This document shows, piece after piece, positions 42,680-54,726 of a stretch of 64,000 bases of DNA (positions are counted from its first letter, which is position 1; the number at the start of each line of letters is the position of its first letter). The stretch is taken from contig JAFMOC010000238.1 in assembly GCA_019802505.1 (NCBI GenBank), positions 607,501 through 671,500 on the forward strand. The letters are read 5' to 3'. Under the pieces are notes generated by a model that did not search any database, was not told the origin of the DNA, and saw only the letters and a program-made list of their open reading frames with translations. The position numbers and the translations under genes are program-made. The stretch is from Corydoras sp. C115. Its lineage: Eukaryota; Chordata; Actinopteri; Siluriformes; Callichthyidae.

Positions 42680-43238
42680 AATTAAGCTTCTTAAATCATT
42701 TCTTCGCCCTCGGTTCCGTCGTCGTCGTGTTTTCTGGAAAATCCCCCACCTTCTCTGGATGGGGAGCAGTCCGGGTCTCGGTAACTTATACAGAAACAGC
42801 TCCTGGCTCAGTCCAGATTGCTTTCAGTGACTCAGCTCTTCATTCCTCGACTCAAAACAAAAGATGAAACGCGTCCGCGCTCGAACATGCCCCGCGAAAG
42901 CCTGCTAACTCTTTATCTATAGTTACATGCCACCCGTAACCACGGTTCTAAAACCAGATCCTCCTCAGATATCGAATTGTATATGTGCTCGACAAAAATC
43001 CTGCCCGAACCCTCAGACTGTCGGAGCGTCGAGATGGAGCGGCCTTTTCCTTTTAATGTATGTGATGGGTCATAAGTTTGTGAACGTCTCAGGAATGTCT
43101 GCAAGAACACGTTATGAAACATCATCACATGAGAACAGATAATTAAATTTAATGAAAATAAATAAGATATAAAGATTATACTGTCTTTGGGTGACATGTT
43201 CGTAAATGAACACACATGCTCATTATATATATTTGGAG
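42680..43238. other. Intergenic, unique sequence
   Basis: No repeat or gene recognised. Confidence 0.45.
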
Positions 43239-43574
43239 GGGGCGGCACGGTGTTGTAGTGGTTTGCATGTTCTCCTCTCTGCGCTGGGGATCCACGGTCC
43301 AATCCCAATCTGGGCGGAGTTTCCATCTTCTCCCCGTGTCCGCGTGGGGTTCCTCCGGGTTCTCCGGTTTCCTCCCACAGTCCAGAAACATGGATTCAAG
43401 TTAAATTGAATGCTCTAAATTGCCCCATATAGAGTGTGTCTGTGACCAGTGATAGATTGGTGCCCTGTCCTGGGTGTGTCTGCCCAGCACCTGAAATGTT
43501 CTCTCCTGGATGGGCATGGGGAACCCCCTCCCCCCCCCCGCCCCGCGCGACTCTAGTAGAGGATTAATAAATGA

Positions 43575-43575
<1 letters not shown>
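43239..43575 (+). mobile_element. V-SINE, diverged
   Basis: Plus copy with several changes in the head (GGTGTTGTAGTGGTTTGC, GGGATCCACGGTCC) so the B box is broken. Tail followed by (GT)n 43577-43616. Confidence 0.84.
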
Positions 43576-43618
<43 letters not shown>

Positions 43619-43689
43619 CCAGACAGTCAGTCCAGGATCTGATTTCTCTGTGGAGAGACTAATTGTTCGATAATAAACGACCAATCAAT

Positions 43690-43810
43690 CAATCAAATAC
43701 TTTATTTGTACAGCATGATTATAGTCTTTAAATATATATATATATATAATACATTTTATTTATATAGCACTTCTTAGGAACCTCAAAGACATTTTACAAC
43801 GGTTAAAACA
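43690..43810. repeat. Retroelement end, TTTATTTATATAGCACTT type
   Basis: CTTTATTTGTACAGCATG and TTTATTTATATAGCACTTC, then AAGACATTTTACAACGGTTA. Common at ends of old fish repeats. Confidence 0.5.
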
Positions 43811-43812
43811 AT

Positions 43813-44190
43813 CATTCATTCATTCATTATCTCCCGGTTTATCCTCTATTAGGGTCGCGGTGGGGTTCCCCATGCCCATCCAGGGGAGAACGTTTTGGGC
43901 GCTGGGCAGATAGACCCAGGACAGGGGGGCAATCCATTGCTGGATTGCCCCCCTGTCTCACTCACACAGACACACTCACTCACACAGACACACTCTATAT
44001 GGGGCAATTTTTGGAGAATCCAACTGACCTTAATCCATGCTCTTGGACTGTGGGAGAAAACCAGAGAACCCGGAGGAAACCCACGCGGACACGGGGAGAA
44101 CATGGAAACTCCACCCAGATTGGGATTCAAACCGGGAATCCCTAGTGCTGAGAGGAGAACATGCTAAACCACTAAGCCACCGTGCCGCCT
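43813..44190 (-). mobile_element. V-SINE, left arm of an inverted pair
   Basis: Minus copy with an internal palindromic duplication around GGGGGGCAATCCATTGC / TGGATTGCCCCCC at 43924-43953. Confidence 0.87.
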
Positions 44191-44243
44191 ATATATATAT
44201 ATTTTTTAATAGTGTATATACATAATATATATATAATTTATAT

Positions 44244-44630
44244 AGGCGGCACAGTGGCTTTAGATGGGTTTAGCATGTTCTCCTCTCAGCGCTAGGGATT
44301 CCCGATTCGAATCCCCATCTGGGTGGAGTTTCCATGTTCTCCACGTGTCCGCGTGGGTTTCCTCCGGGTTCTCCGGTTTCCTCCCACAGTCCAAAAACAT
44401 GGATCAAGTCAATGGAGTTCTCCAAATTGCCCCATATAGAGTGTGTCTGTGTGTGTGTGAGTGAGTGAGTGCCCAGCAAGCGATAGATTGGCGCCCTGTC
44501 CTGGGTGTATCTGCCCAGTGCCCGAAACGTTCTCCCCTGGATGGGCATGGGGAACCCCCCCCCCCCCCCCCCCCCCCCCCCGCGACCCTAATATATAGGA
44601 TAAAGCGGGAGATAATGAATGAATGAATGA
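44244..44630 (+). mobile_element. V-SINE, right arm of an inverted pair, with a 27-C run
   Basis: Plus copy with TSD ATAATTTATATA at about 44232-44243 and 44631-44642. C27 at 44555-44581 replaces the usual short C run. Confidence 0.9.
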
Positions 44631-44644
44631 ATAATTTATATAAA

Positions 44645-45462
44645 AATACGATCCGTCCTTTAATCATTGTTGTGGTCAATACGCAGAACCTGTCGCACTG
44701 ACCATCAGCAGGTTGTTATTATATACGTAGGTCAGACGCATGAGAAATGTGTGTGTTCCATTCGCATCATGTGCACTCTCAAATTATACGCCTCCGATGT
44801 GAGCTCGTCCCGTGAGCCCACGTCTACCTCAGATCTGCACTCTGCGGCCATCACTCGTGACGGATGAAGACTCGGCCGAGCGGGACAGGCCGGCCCGGCG
44901 CTCCGTCTCCTTCCCCGCGTCGGCCGCGCAACTCCACCCAGATGCTTTTTATCAGAGCTTCAAAATGGCCCCTGTTTATATGTGGCTGACAAGCCGTTTC
45001 CTGTGTCCCAAGGTCTTGAGGCTGGGGTTCTGCGGAGGCAGAGAGGAAAAGAGCAAGCGAGCGAGCGAGAGATAATAGGTGGACTGAGGAGGCAAAGGCA
45101 AACCACCCCCCCCCCTCTCCCGAATTTTAAACTAGGTCAGCATAAACTCCCTGCGCTTCCTTTTTGGCCTTACAGACCAAAAATGGTGCGGCGCAAAGTG
45201 GAGTGTAAAGTGCAAGTCACAGGACGTAAATCCTCAGCGAGGACGAGACGCCGAGGCGGCGCCGTGCCAGAGGAGATCCATTGTGGAGGGAACGGCGTTG
45301 ATTTCGAACATGCTGGCACGGCGCGCTCTCCGACTCGCGGACGGCTCGGTTTTTTTTGTTTTTTTTTTGGACGCAGCGTCCTCGCGCTGTTTCATTGCCC
45401 GCCGCTGATCCCACAGTCAGCGGAAAAACGCTTCTAATTTTAGGCTGCAACATTTTTGTCTT

Positions 45463-45498
<36 letters not shown>

Positions 45499-46010
45499 TC
45501 CTCAAACTCCCCGACGAGGAACGAGGACGAGAAACGAGCCTCGCTCTCAAAACACAGATCGCGGTTCCCGACTCCGAGGCGTTCGTGTTGTGGGGGCGAA
45601 AACACAGCACGTTATTATTAAAGTATTTGGTGTTGCGTTCCGTTTCTGAAACGATGTGTACGGGGATTTGAGAGGATCAGACCGCAATGCGCCGTCACAT
45701 CGGGGCCTGAAAGTCACCCGAGACGAACTCTGACCTATCCCGGCTGTTTCTAAAGTGTTAAAGATTCATCCCCCGCCCTGATGATGCCGGCTCTGTGGGT
45801 CCTGATGGTCAGAGACCTGAGAGAAGTGGACTAACAGAAGAGAAACAACGATGCCAAGCACCCCCCTTCCTTTTAAAGTGTCCAGTGGTCATTCTGACTT
45901 AATCATGACCGATTGATCTCCAGCCCTGTCCTCATCAACACCCACCTCATCAACACCCACACCTGTGTTCATGAAGCAATCACTGAAACCATGTTAGCTG
46001 CTCCTTTTAA
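44645..46010. other. Intergenic, CpG-rich unique block
   Basis: 44800-45420 is non-repetitive and CpG-bearing. ATGCTTTTTATCAGAGC and CCTGTTTATATGTGGCTGAC look like constrained noncoding sequence, but that is impression only. (CT)n at 45468-45494. Open frames here lack splice sites and domains. Confidence 0.4.
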
Positions 46011-46023
46011 GGCAGGGCTGCAA

Positions 46024-46383
46024 TCATTCATTCCTTCATTCATTATCTTCGGCTTTATCCTCTATTAGGGTCGTGGTGGGGGGTTCCCCATGCCCATCCA
46101 GGGGAGAACATTTCGGGCACTGGGCAGATACACCCAGGACAGGGCGCCAATCTATCACTGGGCACACACTCTCTCACACACACACACACTCTATATAGGG
46201 CAATTTGGAGAACTCAATTGACTTGATCCATGTTTTTTGGACTGTGGGAGGAAACCGGAGAACCCGGAGGAAACCCACGCGGACACGGGGAGGACATGGA
46301 CACTCCACCCAGATTGGGATTCGAACCGGGAATCTCTAGTGCTGAGAGGAGAACGTGCTAAACCACTAAGCCACCGTGCTGCC
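46024..46383 (-). mobile_element. V-SINE, array copy 1 of 2
   Basis: Minus copy preceded by GGCAGGGCTGCAAT (46011-46024). Carries ATCTTCGGC and CATTTCGGGCACTGGGC. Confidence 0.92.
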
Positions 46384-46395
46384 CAGGCAGGGCTG

Positions 46396-46724
46396 CATTC
46401 ATTCATTCATTCATTATCTCCCGCTTTATCCTCTATTAGGGTCGCGGTGGGGTTCCCCATGCCCATCCAGGGGAGAACGTCTCGGGCGCTGGGCAGATAC
46501 CCCAGGACAGGGCGCCAATCTATCGCTGGACACACACTCACACACACACACACACACTCTATATGGGGCAATTTGGAGAACTCAATTGACTTGATCCATG
46601 GTTTTGGACTGTGGGAAAGTGGAGAACCCAAAGGAAACCCACGCAGACATGGGGAGAACATGGAAACCAGGAATCCCTAGTGCTGAGAGGAGAACGTGCT
46701 AAACCACTAAGCCACCGTGCCGCC
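46396..46724 (-). mobile_element. V-SINE, array copy 2 of 2
   Basis: Minus copy. Target word GGCAGGGCTGCA stands before (46385-46396) and GGCAGGGCTGCAAT after (46725-46738). Carries ATCTCCCGC and CGTCTCGGGCGCTGGGC, i.e. the other subfamily type. Confidence 0.92.
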
Positions 46725-46739
46725 GGCAGGGCTGCAATG

Positions 46740-47287
46740 AAGTTGAAATGTGTTTTGGGGGATAAAGTTTGTTTTCTAGGCAAATAATGACTTTGTTATT
46801 AATTGCTGTTAAGCTGATCACTCTTTATAACGTTCTGGAGTTCATGCAAATTGCCATTATGAAAAACTGAAGTAGTAGACTTTGTTAAAATTCATATTTA
46901 TATCATTCTCAAAATCTTTTGTCCGTGACTGTAGAGAAACAGAATGTGATGATGGAGGTTCTGAAGGTTCTGTAATCATCTGAAGCTCTGCAGTGATGAA
47001 CCGATCCCGAGGTTTCGTCCGATGATATTTAAGTCGACCGGGTTTTAAGCGTTAGCCTCGTTCGTGGAATTCCCAGTTGAAATAAAAGAGCGGGGATGGA
47101 GAAGTTTTTCTAAAGGTTGTGTAATGAAAGACCTCGGCGCAGCGGGGACGATGTTTGTTCTAGGAACCAGGCACCAGGATCAAACTGTAACGTGATGAGA
47201 ATGTTCATCTAACATACTTTTTTTTTTTTTTTTTTTCGTCAGCGTAGGAGGAACCCTGTCTGTGGAACCGATTTAAATCTCTTTGAG

Positions 47288-47353
<66 letters not shown>

Positions 47354-47505
47354 TGACACGTGTTCCTTGACTAATGTGACATTCCAGCTCCATTAGTGAC
47401 AGACACACAATACACACCATGACAGGTTCCCAGAAATGCTTCAGTGGTACAGGTGCTGCACATTATTTAAAATTTATGTATTATTATTATTATTATTTTT
47501 ATTTA

Positions 47506-47538
<33 letters not shown>

Positions 47539-47624
47539 GTAGAGTATGGTACAAAATGTTTTCATAACAGCAGCAGTATTATTAGCATTAATTGTACAAC
47601 ATAACAACAACAACAACAACATTG
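46740..47624. other. Intergenic, no gene
   Basis: Poly-T 47218-47236, (GT)n 47290-47347, (ATT)n 47480-47538, CAA repeat 47602-47621. Confidence 0.55.
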
Positions 47625-47971
47625 TCCATCATATTCCGCTTTATCCTATTCTAGGGTTGCGGGCGGGGGGGGGGGGGGGGTGCCCATCCAGGGGAGAACG
47701 TTTCGGGCGCTGGGCAGATACACCCAGGACAGGACACCAATCTATCGCTGTGCACACACTCACTCACACAGACACACTCTATATGGGGCAATTTGGAGAA
47801 TTCAAATGACTTGATCCATGTCTTTGGACTGTGGGAAGAAACCAGAGAACCCGGAGGAAACCCACGTGGACACGGGAAGAACATGGAAACTCCACCCAGA
47901 TGGGAATTCGAACCGGGAATCCCCAGCACTGAGAGGAGAACATGCTAAACCACTAAGCCACTGTGCCGCCC
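47625..47971 (-). mobile_element. V-SINE
   Basis: Minus copy with shortened tail (ATCATATTCCGC) and a 14-G run. Flanked by (ATT)n-rich DNA. Confidence 0.86.
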
Positions 47972-48089
47972 CTTTATTATTATTTTTATTATTATTGTTA
48001 TTATTATTATTATTTACATTATGGTACATTGTTTTTAGGAGTCCAGTACAAAACGTTTACATAAGTGTTATGTGTATAATACAGTACAG

Positions 48090-48375
48090 TATAATTAGTG
48101 GTGTGTGCTCAGCACGCCCATCTTTGGGGATCCTGATCTGGGTGCAGTTTTCATGTTCTCCACGTGTCCGTGTGGGTTTCCTCCCACAATCCGAAAACAT
48201 GGATTCAAGGTGAATCGGCTGTGCTAAATTGCCCCTATATAATGATAATGTGTGTGAGAGAGCACGCCAGCAATAGATTTAATAGATTTACCCCCCCCCC
48301 GTGCCCCCCAGAGTGCCCAAAATGTGGCAAACCCCCCCTCTTCACCCATGCGGGCCTTATATGGGATTAATTAAA
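48090..48375 (+). mobile_element. V-SINE, old and diverged
   Basis: TGGGTGCAGTTTTCATG, CCGTGTGGGTTTCCTCCCAC and AAATTGCCCCTATATAATG show a decayed plus copy. Confidence 0.7.
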
Positions 48376-48379
48376 TATA

Positions 48380-48494
48380 GGTTAGTACAGTACATTAGGC
48401 TAAAGTGTAATAATTTATTATAAGGTGAATAACACAAGCTTAGTCTCAACTGTGATACATAACATTATTGAATGGTTGAATTATAGTACATTAT

Positions 48495-48535
<41 letters not shown>

Positions 48536-48708
48536 GTTGTTATTATTATTAGGCAATGCATAGTGCATTATTATAGGACATAGTACACTACATTTTTTCC
48601 CCAGTACACTATATTTTAAGGTATAGTACATAATTATTAGGTATAGTGCAATAATTTATTGTATGGTCAACTATAGTGGTTACTTATTAAGTGACGTATA
48701 GTACCATA

Positions 48709-48743
<35 letters not shown>

Positions 48744-49026
48744 GGTATACATGCTCTTATAGTATAGTGTGAAGTTTTAAACTCGTGATCATTTGAAACA
48801 TTACGCTGGTTTTAACTCGGCGTGATCGATCTGTTTGCAGAAAGGCGTCCCGTTCGTTCTGCACTGTACTAAACAAATGTCCTTGCGTCATCCATCTGCC
48901 CACCCACATACATTCCTTCACCCCCCCCCCCCACCCCCCAGAACATGAACCCCAGACTGGAGGTACGACCCCCTCTTTATTTCCCTTCTCGGTTCGGTGC
49001 AGTGTGAGTGAGACGTGTGTGAGTGA

Positions 49027-49075
<49 letters not shown>

Positions 49076-49250
49076 CTCAGCTCAGTCGACCGCATTAAAC
49101 TAATAAACGAGCTGAATTCACTGCTCTGAAGCAGAGGACAGGTTTTATATGCACCTCCTCAGTGTGTGATTCTGTAGATATATAAAAAAAAAACAACAAA
49201 AAAAAGGCGTCAGCTCCCTTCACTTTTCCTTTTTTGGTTCCCAAGTTTGA
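48380..49250. other. Intergenic with (ATT)n and GTAC/TATAGT-rich DNA
   Basis: (ATT)n 48498-48533 and 48712-48742, separated by low-complexity TATAGTACA words. C run 48920-48933, (GT)n 49030-49074. No gene. Confidence 0.6.
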
Positions 49251-49254
49251 TTCT

Positions 49255-49365
49255 CAACAGCCATAATACTTTAGATTTGGTAGGTTCTCCCCATCTTGGT
49301 TGGTTTCCTTGCACAGTTTAGAGTCAGGTAAACGAAATGCCGAAATGCCCTACCTCTGATTTTGT

Positions 49366-49421
<56 letters not shown>

Positions 49422-49615
49422 CTGCCCTGCAGACTGCCGACACCCGAAATGTAATTAAAAAAATAGCTTCTATAATTTAATTTCTAAATCTAAAGACGGT
49501 CTCTAGGTTCAGTGAACAGGGTCATGCTTTTAATGTGAGGTTTGCATGTTCTCCCATTGTCTCACTGGGTTGCAAAGTTTTTTTTCTCATGCAATCCAAA
49601 AATTTTGGCCGCTTG
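49255..49615 (+). mobile_element. Two old V-SINE fragments
   Basis: 49255-49440 (TTGATTCTCAACAGCC, GGTTGGTTTCCTTGCACAG) and 49500-49615 (GAGGTTTGCATGTTCTCCCA, ATGCAATCCAAAAATTTTGG) retain the V-SINE core only loosely. Confidence 0.6.
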
Positions 49616-49619
49616 CTTG

Positions 49620-49848
49620 TTTTCTTTCTTTTTTTTTTTTTTTTTTAACAGCAGTATTAAGTCTTCTTAAAAACACATGGTCCCGTTGTTCTAGATTACT
49701 CAGGGATATATATATATATATAAAAAAAAAACCTGGGTCTATAAAAAAATACTATAGAAAATAACAAAAAGTGTAGTTTCATTCCACTTTTAGTACTTGT
49801 AGGTCACTTTGGCCCGGACAGGATGTCAGGGTTAAGAGTAAGTGCAAC

Positions 49849-49881
<33 letters not shown>

Positions 49882-50738
49882 TGGGGGTGGAATAAACGAT
49901 TACACACAAAATCCGAGCTTGCCTCAGAAGCAGAGAAGGAAGTGCATCGTTACTCCGGCAAGACTGGCTGGCGTCAGTGTGCAGGTCACCAGGGCATTGT
50001 AGATCCAACATGTGGTTTTTGGGGGGAAAAGGAGGTGGCGAGGGAAGGGGGTATGGGATGAAGCGAGCGAGCGAGCGAGCGAGAGTGAGTGAGTGAGAGG
50101 GAGGGATGGAGGCCGTCCTAAAGCAGGAAAGCCCCTGGACTTCAGGCCAGGACTGGGGCTCGGCCTGCTGGGGCTTCCCATATTTAACTGATTCCAGTGC
50201 AGAGGAAGCACTCAAGGCTGGATGCACCGGTTAGCGTGGTGCTGGCTAGCGTCGTGTTTTCCTATGGCCGCCTTCACTCACCCGGCGGTGCAGCTAGAGA
50301 GAGGGCGCCTACGGCAAGGCGCTCCATCAGAGGTCTCTCTGTAGAATCTGTGAGGTTTTAAGCCGACGGCTGATTTTCATTTGGTGATGTTCTGCATTTC
50401 GGGAATCGTTTTTTTTTTTTTTTTTTTTTTTTTTGTCGCTGGTCCTAAGCGGCTCGGTCCTCGAAATATTTACGACGGTTTCTAATTGGTTTCAGAGGAT
50501 TTTAAGCCGATTTAAACGGCCCGTTGTCAGCAAGTTGTTTCTTTTATTAGCCCTCTCAAAAATCCATCACTGTTGCAACAGTTACATCTGGAATCCAAAT
50601 GCTTCATTTATTCACGCAGCTCTTCTCTGAAAGGGGCATGTTTGTAAGATTTAGGCTTTTGGAAGAACCAACGTAAAATTATGTCAAGGCGAAAGTGGCA
50701 AGGAAAGCCTCCCTAATATTTGACCTCAAATTTGACCT
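49620..50738. other. Intergenic, no gene
   Basis: Poly-T 49628-49647, (GT)n 49850-49880, GCGA/GTGA repeat 50060-50098, poly-T 50409-50433. 50100-50225 is unique and C-rich; no exon structure. Confidence 0.5.
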
Positions 50739-50929
50739 TCGGCCATCGAAGGCTTGTGATGTCAAAATCGAATAACGGACAGGAACGCAGTGACCGTGAT
50801 TAACATCAACTAAAAAATAAAGAAAGAACCAGTTAAGTACTCAGTCATGAGGGTTCTCTGCACTGTCTGAAATGAGGGTACAATTTAAACTCATGTACCT
50901 ATTAACTAAAATTAAAACTGGACCGCAGA
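50739..50929. repeat. Direct duplication, copy 1 (uninterrupted)
   Basis: Starts TCGGCCATCGAAGGCTTGTG, runs through CAGTCATGAGGGTTCTCTGC and ends TAAAACTGGACC. Its centre reads ATGTACCTATTAACTAAAAT, the site that in copy 2 carries two SINEs. Confidence 0.92.
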
Positions 50930-51139
50930 ACTGTGTACTGTTGAAAAAGAGATCTAAAAGTAAATAAAATACCTTGGATGGTACACACAGAGGGACATGG
51001 GGACGTGTATTATCCTCTTAAAGGTAGAACCATTTACTTCTACATTAAAACAGAGAGAACATGCAAATTAATTACAGATCATGGTGGTTGTGATTGTAGA
51101 ACTTCACAGTGCATCTGTATATAAATTGTCAGAGGTGCA

Positions 51140-51295
51140 AGTAATTTATTTATAGAGCATTTTTTTACAATAGTGCATCGTCACAGAGCAGCTTTACACT
51201 TTCATAAGCCTTAATACCGCCACAGAGCAAGCCGAAGCGACAGTGGCAAGAAAAAACTCCGTTATGTTGTTATTTTAAGGACCCAGGCTCAGTGG
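51140..51295. repeat. Dispersed repeat, copy 2 of the pair at 1227
   Basis: GTGCATCGTCACAGAGCAGC, GAGCAAGCCGAAGCGACAGT and GGCAAGAAAAAACTCC. Confidence 0.6.
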
Positions 51296-51797
51296 GGGAC
51301 TCCTCCTCCTCGTGGATGAGGACAGATTGTGAGGTTATTGAGGGCGTCCTGCAGGATCGCCAGTCCAGTAGAAATCCAGGTTCCGTGAGGTACTCGCCGC
51401 AGTGCTGAAGACACGGCCGGGAAATTGGCAACACCTCAAAAGAACAAACAAGAAAAGCAGTCATGGCAAATTAAGCACAGTAATTCCTTACTAACCAGAG
51501 TTTGGCGCATGACGCAGCACCTATGGGTCAGTGAGGGTTAAGACCCCCCACACTTTGGACAGTCTTTGGGGACTAGAGGTTCGAAGGTCCCCACATGGTG
51601 TCCTGACCTCAACCACATCAGACCCATTTTGAATGAACTCGGCCATCGAAGGCTTGTGATCTCATAATCAAATAACTGACAGAACGCAGTGACCGTGATT
51701 AACATCAATTAAAAAAAAGAAAGAACCAGTTAAGAACTCAGTCATGAGGGTTCTCTGCACTGTCTGAAATGAGGGTACAATTTAAACTCATGTACCT

Positions 51798-52133
51798 CCA
51801 TCCGTCCATTCATTATCTCCCGCTTTATCCTGTACAAGGGTCGCGGGGGGGTTCCCCATGCCCATTCAGGGGAGAACGTTTTGGGCGCTGGGCAGATACA
51901 CCCAGAACAGGGCTCCAATCTATCACTGGGCACACACTCACTCACACAAACACACTCTATATGGGGCAATATAGAGAACTCAATTGACCTTGATCCATGT
52001 TTTTGGACTGTGGGAGGAAACCGGAGAACCAGGAGGAAACCCACACAGACACGGGAAGAACATGGAAACTCCACCCAGATTGGGATTCGAACTGGGAATC
52101 CCTGGCACTGAGAGGAGAACATGCTAAACCACC
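51798..52133 (-). mobile_element. V-SINE, array copy 1 of 2, in the duplication
   Basis: Flanked by ATGTACCTCCATCC on both sides (about 51790 and 52136). Shares CGAACTGGGAATCCC with its neighbour. Confidence 0.9.
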
Positions 52134-52140
52134 AATGTAC

Positions 52141-52453
52141 CTCCATCCATCCATTATCTTCCGCTTTATCCTTTATTAGGGTCGTGTGGGGGGGGTTCCC
52201 CATGCCCATCCAGGGGAGAACGTTTCGGGCGCTGGGCAGATAGACCCAGGACAGGACGCCAATCCATCGCTGGGCACACACTCACTCACACCCACACTCT
52301 ATATGGGGCAATTTGGAGAACTCAATTGACCTTGATCCATGTTTTTGGACTGTGGGAGGAAACCGGAGAACCCGGAGGAAAACCCACTCAGATTGGGATT
52401 CGAACTGGGAATCCCCCGCACAGAGAGGAGAACATACTAAACCAATTAACCCA
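52141..52453 (-). mobile_element. V-SINE, array copy 2 of 2
   Basis: Minus copy missing part of the core (GGAGGAAAACCCACTCAG). Followed by CCAATGTAGCTATTAAC, the third form of the target word. Confidence 0.9.
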
Positions 52454-52499
52454 ACCAATGTAGCTATTAACTAAAATTAAAACTGGACCTCAGACGCGA

Positions 52500-52837
52500 C
52501 CTGAGCTGTACGTGAAGTGCGACTGATGGAATAAACAAACCTGATTAAACGCCCAGTTTATGGCCTATCCCGTCTGTGTTTGGTCCGGAGTAACATGATC
52601 AATAAAGGAAGCGGCCGGCGGCGCCCGGCGCTGTATGGATGGATGTAAAATGGAGAAACAGCTACATGTTTTTTTCTTTTTTCTTTTCTTTCTTTTTTTT
52701 TTGTTGCTGCTGCTCTGTCATTTTTACTGTTAGCTGCAGCGTGATATTAACGCCGGCTACGTCAGGGTTCAGGTAGGACGACAGGTGTGTGCAGGTGCTC
52801 CATTCATCTGTCGACACGTTTTTTCCGCCGCCGTGCA

Positions 52838-52888
<51 letters not shown>

Positions 52889-53083
52889 CCACATAAATAC
52901 ACACCGCAGCATGTGAGCAAGCTTTGCAACAAACGCTGTCATGCTTCCTTTCATCAGTCTTTACTCATCTCACTCGCTGAATGGACGTTTCTGTTTTAAC
53001 CAAATAAAAAGAAAATAGTTTAATGAAAACCCAACGCAGTTGCAAACACAAAGGACGCAAATAAAGACGCTATGAATACAGTA

Positions 53084-53119
<36 letters not shown>

Positions 53120-53355
53120 TGCGGCTTCGGAGCACAAAAGAAAACGCCTGTAAACGGAGCAGACCTAACTTCATCACTTTACCTGTTTTATTTTTATTTA
53201 TTTATTTATATTTATTTTTTTTACTGAGATTCTGATAATGCTCTTAAGACGTATAATACGGATGGGATAGGATTCGTTTGGAAAGGTTTATAAATCCATT
53301 TTTTCTTTAAAATGAGCTTTTTTTTTTTTTTTTTTTTTTTTTGGATGGATTTCTT
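52500..53355. other. Intergenic, no gene
   Basis: (AC)n 52840-52883, poly-A 53089-53116, poly-T 53319-53342. 52550-52780 is unique. Confidence 0.55.
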
Positions 53356-53356
53356 A

Positions 53357-53682
53357 GGGCGGCACGGTGGCTTAGTTGGTGGCGCTAGGGATTCCCGGTT
53401 CGAATCCCAATCTGGGTGGCGTTTCCATGTCCTCCCCGTGTCCGCAGGGGTTTCCTCCGGGTTCTCCGGTTTCCTCCCAGTCCAAAAACATGGATCAAGT
53501 CAATTGAGTTCTCCAAATTGCCCCATATAGAGTGTGTGTGAGCGAGTGAGTGTGTGTCCAGGGATAGATTGGCGTCCTGTCCTGGGTCTATCTGCCCAGC
53601 GCCTGAAACGTTCTCCCCTGGATGGGCACGGGGAACCCCCCCGCGACCCTAATAGAGGATAAAGCGGAAGATAAGGGATGGA
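53357..53682 (+). mobile_element. V-SINE
   Basis: Plus copy with a short head deletion (TTAGTTGGTGGCGCTAGGG). Flanks GGATTTCTTAG and GGATTTTTTTAGG are the TSD. Confidence 0.88.
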
Positions 53683-53872
53683 TTTTTTTAGGATAAGCAT
53701 TTAAAGGTGCTCTGTGGAAGTTTAGCCAAATCATCTGAAGAGGTTCTGCACCGGTTTGTGGAAAATGCTTAAAAAAAAAAAAAAAAATTATTTTGTCCTA
53801 TTATGGTTCTAGTTCCTAAAATCTGGTCTTCTTGGACCTTTAGGGCTGCTATCTGTTGGGACACCTACTATA

Positions 53873-54094
53873 TTTACATTTGGTCATTCTGCAGACACTT
53901 CTATCCAAGGTGACTTTCAAATAGACCAACTTGGTTGGGGTCAGAACACAGGGTTGGTACAGCACCCCTGGAGCAATGAGGGTTAAGGGTCCTGCTCAAG
54001 GACCCACATTGGTAACTTCAGTGGACCTGGGATTTGAACCCACAACCTTTTGATTGTTGGACCCACAACCTAACCACTGAGCTACCACGCCCCC
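53873..54094 (-). mobile_element. tRNA-derived SINE, second family, older
   Basis: Minus copy, somewhat diverged: TTTACATTTGGTCATTCTGC, GGGTTAAGGGTCCTGCTCAA, head CCACTGAGCTACCACGCCCC. Confidence 0.82.
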
Positions 54095-54109
54095 ATTTTG
54101 ACACCTACT

Positions 54110-54375
54110 ATTTTTACATACCCCTTATTCAAAATGGTTTATTTCTTTGCAGCCAAAATAATATTCCACTATTTTGGGGTAAATATGTGGAAGGTTTGGC
54201 CCATTCATCCTCGGTGAGGTGGGGCCTGACACCGATGTTGGGTAAAAGTTCCCGAAGTTTTGTTTGTACCATAGACGTTGAACGGGGTTGAGATCAGGAC
54301 TCACCCAAACATGTCCTATGGAGCATTGTGCACTGGGTTGAGGGCCTTCCCCAAACTCTTTCCACAAGGTCAGAG
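54110..54375 (-). pseudogene. Tc1-like transposase remnant
   Basis: Read on the minus strand it matches the Tc1-like end: + strand landmarks TGCAGCCAAAATAATATTCC, CACCGATGTTGGGTAAAAG, GGGTTGAGATCAGGACTCAC, GCCTTCCCCAAACTCTT. Frame broken. It lies about 350 bp beyond the snai1 3' end. Confidence 0.6.
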
Positions 54376-54726
54376 GCATAACACATGATGTTCAATGGTT
54401 TAGATCAGCGTCCCGACTCTCTTACCCTCATGAAGCTGAGACTTTAAAATACTTAACCATTAAATTAATTAAGACGGTGAATCGGTGTTTTTGGTGGAAC
54501 CATGTCAACGTAGTGAACGTCAAAGGTTTCCACCATGAGGTGCTATCTAATGGCTTCCATGTGGAGCGTCTGAAATGCCGTAAGCATCCATGGAGCATGT
54601 TCGAGGTTTAATACTTTTAGGCTTTTTGCAAACGTCCAGCGTGTGACGAGCAGGATGCCGTTACCATGACGACCATTCGGCTTTAATAACAATCACCGTG
54701 CGTCCGGAACAGATTAGTGCACACCT

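Larger units (their letters stand above)
51641..52495. repeat. Direct duplication, copy 2, interrupted by two V-SINEs
   Basis: 51641-51798 and 52456-52495 equal copy 1 at 50739-50929 with few changes. The insert at 51798-52453 is two minus-strand V-SINEs. Confidence 0.92.
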
